DNA of 9,304 nt, taken from NCBI GenBank assembly GCA_002327725.1, contig DCXP01000033.1, forward strand, positions 1 through 9,304. Direction: 5' to 3'. Every line of letters starts with the position of its first letter. Within the stretch, counting starts at the first letter, position 1. The notes beneath the pieces are model-generated. The model had not been told where the DNA came from. It worked only from the letters and a program-made list of their open reading frames with translations, and did not search any database. Below are positions 5,922-9,304 of the stretch, piece after piece. The DNA is from Proteobacteria bacterium UBA2133 (lineage in GTDB: Bacteria; Pseudomonadota; Gammaproteobacteria; Arenicellales; UBA868). The translations under genes were made by a program, and so were the position numbers.

Positions 5922-6851
5922 GTGGAATACGCTCTTAAAACAACCCAGTTAACCAAGACCTACGGCAATGGCGTCACCGCGCTCAAGGGCGTTGACCTCG
6001 CCGTGCCGACGGGGGATTTCTACGCCCTGCTCGGCCCCAACGGTGCCGGCAAGTCCACGGTCATCGGGATACTGGGGTCTTTGGTGATCAAGACTTCGGG
6101 GCGGGTTGAGGTATTCGGCGTTGATATCGACGCCAATTTCCCCGAGGCGAAATCCTTTCTGGGTGTGGTACCCCAGGAATTCAATTTCAATATCTTCGAG
6201 ACGCCGCTTCAGATTGTGCGTAACCAGGCAGGTTATTACGGTATTGATCGAAGCACTGCCCTGTCGCAGACCGAGAAATACCTGACCCTGCTTGGCCTTT
6301 GGGACAAACGCGATGAACAGGCAGGCCAACTCTCGGGTGGGATGAAACGCCGGCTGATGATCGCACGCGCCCTGGTTCACGAACCGCGCCTGCTGATACT
6401 CGACGAGCCCACTGCCGGCGTGGATATCGAAATCCGCCGCTCGATGTGGGGCTTTCTTCGGCAGATCAACCGCGCGGGTACCACCATCATTCTGACAACG
6501 CACTACCTCGAAGAAGCCGAACACCTGTGCCGCAATATCGGCATTATTGACCGGGGTGCGCTGATCGAGAACACCTCCATGCGCGGCCTGCTTCGACAGC
6601 TCAACCTCGAAACCTATGTACTCGATCTTGAAAACCATCTTGAGAGCCTGCCGCCTGCCCTCGACGGCAGCGCCAGGCTCATCGATCCGACAACACTCGA
6701 GATCGACATCAACCGGGAAGACAACCTCAACCATTTCTATGATGTGCTGTCGGCCAACGCCATTCGGGTACGGAGTATGCGCAACAAGGCCAACCGGCTC
6801 GAAGAGTTGTTCATCAATCTCGTGGGCCAGGCCCCAGCGGGGGACAAATGA
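5922..6851 (+). CDS. yadG: ABC-2 exporter ATPase, YadG-like
   Basis: A 309-residue ABC ATPase, essentially the length of E. coli YadG (308) and strongly similar along its whole length as I recall that sequence. Visible motifs are Walker A GPNGAGKST (38-46), Q-loop VPQEFNFN (Gln85), signature LSGGMKRRL (137-145), Walker B LLILDEP (157-163) with catalytic Glu162, and switch His194 in TTHYLEEAE. The C-terminal 90 residues include the YadG-type MRNKANRLEELF block. It should drive export through the membrane partner encoded next, with a 4-base ATGA overlap; the substrate of YadGH is not established. The only usable start is GTG 5922: the in-frame stop at 5892-5894 rules out a longer protein, and the ATG at 5914 is out of frame. 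No Shine-Dalgarno sequence is visible. A TATTCT at 5904-5909 would start transcription almost at the GTG, so a leaderless message is possible. Confidence 0.93.
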   Translation: MEYALKTTQLTKTYGNGVTALKGVDLAVPTGDFYALLGPNGAGKSTVIGILGSLVIKTSGRVEVFGVDIDANFPEAKSFLGVVPQEFNFNIFETPLQIVRNQAGYYGIDRSTALSQTEKYLTLLGLWDKRDEQAGQLSGGMKRRLMIARALVHEPRLLILDEPTAGVDIEIRRSMWGFLRQINRAGTTIILTTHYLEEAEHLCRNIGIIDRGALIENTSMRGLLRQLNLETYVLDLENHLESLPPALDGSARLIDPTTLEIDINREDNLNHFYDVLSANAIRVRSMRNKANRLEELFINLVGQAPAGDK

Positions 6852-7621
6852 CGCCTCGCGAGCAATGGATCGCCTACGCAACAATCGTGATCAAAGAGGT
6901 CACGCGCTTTATGCGTATCTGGCAACAGACACTGGTACCGCCGGCGATCTCGACCCTGCTGTACTTCGTGATATTCGGCAGCCTGATCGGCAAACGGATC
7001 GGCCAGATGGATGGTTTTGACTACATGGATTTTCTGGTTCCGGGGCTGATCCTGATGGCAGTGATCAACGCCAGTTACCAGAATGTCGTGGGCTCCTTCT
7101 TCGGCGCCAAGTGGGGCAAATCCATTGAAGAACTGCTGGTCTCACCGACCCCGAACAGTATCATCCTGCTGGCCTACGTGACCGGGGGCGTCGCGCGGGG
7201 CATCCTGGTGGGACTGATCGTGACCGGGATATCGCTTTTGTTCACCGATCTGAATATCTACAGCCTCGGAATATTGGCCAGCGTGGTGATCCTGACGGCG
7301 ATCCTGTTCTCGCTCGGCGGCTTTATCAACGCCATCTTTGCCAAGACCTTCGACGACGTGTCGATTGTGCCCACCTTCGTACTGCTGCCGCTCACCTATC
7401 TCGGCGGCGTGTTTTACTCGATCCACCTGCTGGGCGAGTTCTGGCAGCAGGTCTCCAAGGTGAACCCCATCCTCTATATGGTAAACGCGTTTCGCTACGG
7501 CTTTTTGGGCATCAGCGATGTCGGCCTGGCTTTCTCCTACGGCATGATCGTTTTTTTCATTGTCTGTTTTTTCGCGCTGAGCCTTTATCTCCTGACGTAC
7601 AGCCGGGGGCTTAGGGCCTGA
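6848..7621 (+). CDS. yadH: ABC-2 type permease, YadH-like
   Basis: A 257-residue inner-membrane protein matching E. coli YadH in length (256) and pattern. It forms the channel half of the exporter, presumably as a dimer with two YadG-like ATPases. Six hydrophobic segments are visible at about 28-48, 58-80, 112-132, 139-164, 172-195 and 228-250. Family landmarks include FMRIWQQTLVPP (21-32), FFGAKWGKSIEELLVSP (84-100), the AKTFDD motif (165-170) and FRYGFLGISDV (215-225). The segment with PLTYLGGVFYS (181-191) is the conserved ABC-2 signature region. The ATG overlaps the yadG stop (ATGA), and GGGGGA at 6839-6844 lies in front as a good ribosome site. The same G run can pair with CCCC at 6832-6835, which may tie its translation to that of yadG. 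The transported molecule is unknown. Confidence 0.93.
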   Translation: MTPREQWIAYATIVIKEVTRFMRIWQQTLVPPAISTLLYFVIFGSLIGKRIGQMDGFDYMDFLVPGLILMAVINASYQNVVGSFFGAKWGKSIEELLVSPTPNSIILLAYVTGGVARGILVGLIVTGISLLFTDLNIYSLGILASVVILTAILFSLGGFINAIFAKTFDDVSIVPTFVLLPLTYLGGVFYSIHLLGEFWQQVSKVNPILYMVNAFRYGFLGISDVGLAFSYGMIVFFIVCFFALSLYLLTYSRGLRA

Positions 7622-7677
7622 GCGCCCGTCCCATGAGCGATGGCTGAGCTGCATAATCTGCGCTGATACCCGAGCCG

Positions 7678-8160
7678 ATGTCGCAACCGCTGGACGTCCC
7701 GGGCAACGACCTGCCAGATCCGTTGCCGACACCGGGCACCTACATACTGGTCATGCGGTGCTTAAGGCGATCATGCATCCCGATCGGGGTACTGGGCCCA
7801 ATGCCGCTGCATCGGGGCTGGTACCTTTACGTAGGATCAGCCTTCGGTCCAGGCGGTCTCGGTGCGCGCCTTCGCCGGCACTTGCGGGCAGACAAAACAA
7901 AGCACTGGCATATCGACACCCTAGTGGCACAGTGCGCGGTGGCTGAAATCTGGTACCGATGCGAAGGTCGTGACCTTGAGCACATCTGGGCTCGAACTCT
8001 GCTTTCGCATCAGGATACGGTCATCCCACTTGCCGGGTTCGGCGCTTCCGACTGCCGCTGCTGCAGCCACCTGGTCTGGATGCGGTCCCGCAAAGAGGTG
8101 AACCGTGTTCGCGGAATCCTTGGGGCCCGAGTTTCAATTAGTATTCAGCGGTCCCTATAA
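7678..8160 (+). CDS. DUF123 / GIY-YIG-type small protein
   Basis: A 160-residue protein of the DUF123 family, a branch of the GIY-YIG nuclease fold. The GIY equivalent is GTYIL (20-24) and the YIG equivalent is YLYVGSA (49-55). GGLGARLRRHLR (59-70) supplies the basic helix with the expected arginine, KHWHID (75-80) is the family's most typical block, Glu101 is a candidate metal ligand, and FGASDCRCCSHL (121-132) is the Cys/His-rich end motif that could bind metal. DUF123 also occurs fused to endonuclease III in other organisms, which hints at DNA repair, but no activity is proven. ATG 7678 is the first ATG after the in-frame stop at 7654-7656; only a weak GAG lies ahead of it. The last 28 residues extend past the conserved core. 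The stop TAA is part of a TATAAT -10 box for the next gene. Confidence 0.85.
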   Translation: MSQPLDVPGNDLPDPLPTPGTYILVMRCLRRSCIPIGVLGPMPLHRGWYLYVGSAFGPGGLGARLRRHLRADKTKHWHIDTLVAQCAVAEIWYRCEGRDLEHIWARTLLSHQDTVIPLAGFGASDCRCCSHLVWMRSRKEVNRVRGILGARVSISIQRSL

Positions 8161-8161
8161 T
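8132..8161 (+). promoter_or_regulatory. Sigma-70-type promoter for the DUF481 gene
   Basis: A perfect TATAAT lies at 8156-8161. A weak -35 (TTTCAA 8132-8137 or TTCAAT 8133-8138) stands 18 or 17 bases upstream. The predicted start near 8168 gives a leader of about 36 bases to ATG 8204. The -10 overlaps the DUF123 stop codon (8158-8160). Confidence 0.55.
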
Positions 8162-8203
8162 CTCGCGCAAACGCTTCCCCTGACTGGATTCGCCCGGACC
8201 CTT

Positions 8204-9262
8204 ATGTTCAGCCCACTTTCTTTAAAAACTATCGCACGCGGTGTTGTGCTTGCAGTTTCGGTGTTTTCCAGTTCAGCGCTTCTGGCCGAAACATCAACCT
8301 CGACATTGCCCGACACGCTCAAACTGAGCGATGGCTCAGTCCTCTCCGGAGAGTTGCTGAGCGGTACTCCTGGCATGATCCGTTTCAGATCCGAAGATGC
8401 CGGCAGCCTGTCGATCGCCATTGCGAAGGTTGTCGAACTTGCTTCGCACCACGCGGTGGTCTTTAAGTTCAACGATGGGCGCGTGATCCGTCTGCCCAGG
8501 GTAACGATGAGCCGGGAGCCTCTGGCAATCACCACCCAGGACGGACCAATGATGTACTCGCTCGCCGATATCGACACGATCAACCCCGAGCCCTGGATGC
8601 TGGGTGAGGGCTACCACTGGACAGGCACGTTGATCCTCGCCCTCGAGATCCAGTCTGGAAATACCGATAAGAACGAGCTGGACATGGAGCTGGACTCTGT
8701 CTGGAGGCGAACCGATGTCCGCTATACGCTGCGTGCCAGTGGTGAACTGGACAAGCTCAATGAGGACACAACCTCCGACGACCATACCGTGATCGTCAAA
8801 TCTGACCGCTTTCTCAGTGACACGATCTACGCCGGCGGCAACCTTTACTACGAGGCAGACGAATTTGCACACCTGAAACAGCGCGTCATGCTGAGCGGTT
8901 ATTACGGCAAACAGTGGCGCTCCAAACCCCGGTTCAGATTTTCAACAGAGCCGGGACTGGCGTATGTGTTGGAGAATCGAACGGAACTTGACAGGCAGAC
9001 ATACTTTGCATTCAGCTGGAATATGGATATGCACAGTAACTATCTGGGTCCGAATACCGACAGTTACCTCAACCAGGTTGGGGTATGGAATCTGGAAGAC
9101 AGCACCGACATCCTCGTCAATACCCGGATTGGCATCCGTATGCCGGTGCGCCCCAAGATCACGGTCAATACCGAACTGAAACTCGAATATGACTCCGGGG
9201 CGCCCGACGATATCGAGGAACTCGACCAGACCTTCACCGTGGGCTTCGGCTACCGCTGGTAG
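8204..9262 (+). CDS. DUF481-family outer-membrane beta-barrel protein
   Basis: A 352-residue secreted protein. Residues 1-28 form a Sec signal peptide: Lys8 and Arg12, a hydrophobic core, then SALLA before ET for signal peptidase I. Residues about 38-129 hold two similar beta-rich modules, each opening with K(L/F)xDGxV. From about 138 the chain alternates polar and hydrophobic strands (GTLILALEIQSGNTDKN, RYTLRASGEL, LSGYYGKQW, TVGFGYRW) and ends in Tyr-Arg-Trp, the aromatic C-terminus recognised by the BAM machinery. This fits DUF481, often called salt-induced outer membrane protein, whose function is not known. The frame stays open upstream to GTG 8105, but ATG 8204 is chosen because the signal peptide begins there and the promoter lies between the two. 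GGA at 8196-8198 is a weak ribosome site. Confidence 0.85.
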   Translation: MFSPLSLKTIARGVVLAVSVFSSSALLAETSTSTLPDTLKLSDGSVLSGELLSGTPGMIRFRSEDAGSLSIAIAKVVELASHHAVVFKFNDGRVIRLPRVTMSREPLAITTQDGPMMYSLADIDTINPEPWMLGEGYHWTGTLILALEIQSGNTDKNELDMELDSVWRRTDVRYTLRASGELDKLNEDTTSDDHTVIVKSDRFLSDTIYAGGNLYYEADEFAHLKQRVMLSGYYGKQWRSKPRFRFSTEPGLAYVLENRTELDRQTYFAFSWNMDMHSNYLGPNTDSYLNQVGVWNLEDSTDILVNTRIGIRMPVRPKITVNTELKLEYDSGAPDDIEELDQTFTVGFGYRW

Positions 9263-9304
9263 GTCCCGTCGGGGAGTTCCGGGCGCCATCACCGAGGCCC
9301 TGCA

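Noticed and set aside
5949..6884. A 311-codon open frame on the minus strand
   Set aside because: It is antisense to the whole yadG-like gene, whose ABC motifs are unmistakable. The antisense product shows no recognisable domain.
7650..7657. TGCATAAT as a promoter for the DUF123 gene
   Set aside because: The hexamer CATAAT is good, but the TG is one base too close for an extended -10 and there is no -35. Read-through from yadH is as likely.
9263..9304. CCC/GGG hairpin after the DUF481 gene as a terminator
   Set aside because: The stem is about 3-4 bp with no U tract, and the window ends too soon to judge.

Overview
The window is GC-rich, gene-dense DNA. Every gene I can support lies on the + strand. 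The gene set points to a Gram-negative proteobacterium, most likely a gammaproteobacterium: YejF-type peptide ABC ATPase, YadG/YadH-type ABC-2 exporter, Tat-exported phosphoesterase, and a DUF481 outer-membrane barrel ending in tryptophan. The genus cannot be read from the sequence. There is no sign of a prophage, transposon, CRISPR array, tRNA or rRNA. The region looks like ordinary chromosome with some uncommon gene pairings.

Layout: (1) 1-297 is the 3' end of a peptide/microcin-type ABC transporter ATPase (YejF-like). (2) 298-612 is a non-coding spacer with a weak hairpin, a short tandem repeat and a possible promoter. (3) 613-1326 encodes a Crp/Fnr-family regulator with a well-preserved cyclic-nucleotide pocket. 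(4) 1509-2780 encodes a Tat-exported metallophosphoesterase with the full purple-acid-phosphatase motif set. (5) 2910-4496 and 4511-5839 form a probable two-gene operon: a leaderless, YwrD-like gamma-glutamyltransferase-family Ntn hydrolase, then a DHCR24/BfaA-like FAD oxidoreductase. (6) 5922-7621 is a yadG-yadH exporter pair with a 4-base overlap. (7) 7678-8160 encodes a small GIY-YIG-type DUF123 protein. (8) 8204-9262 encodes a DUF481 outer-membrane protein with its own promoter, whose -10 box lies on the stop codon of the DUF123 gene.

How the genes fit together: only two links are well supported, the yadG-yadH pair (ATPase plus membrane partner) and the tight Ggt-like/FAD pair. The phosphoesterase and the Ggt-like gene are each preceded by a similar extended -10 sequence (TGCTAGAAT and TGCTAGACT), so they may be transcribed separately by the same form of polymerase. 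The Ggt-like/FAD pair is the most interesting unit: a probable gamma-glutamyl-bond hydrolase next to an oxidoreductase of a family that reduces carbon-carbon double bonds in lipids or sterols, with no methyltransferase or sterol gene in sight. No complete, obviously new defence or mobile system is visible.
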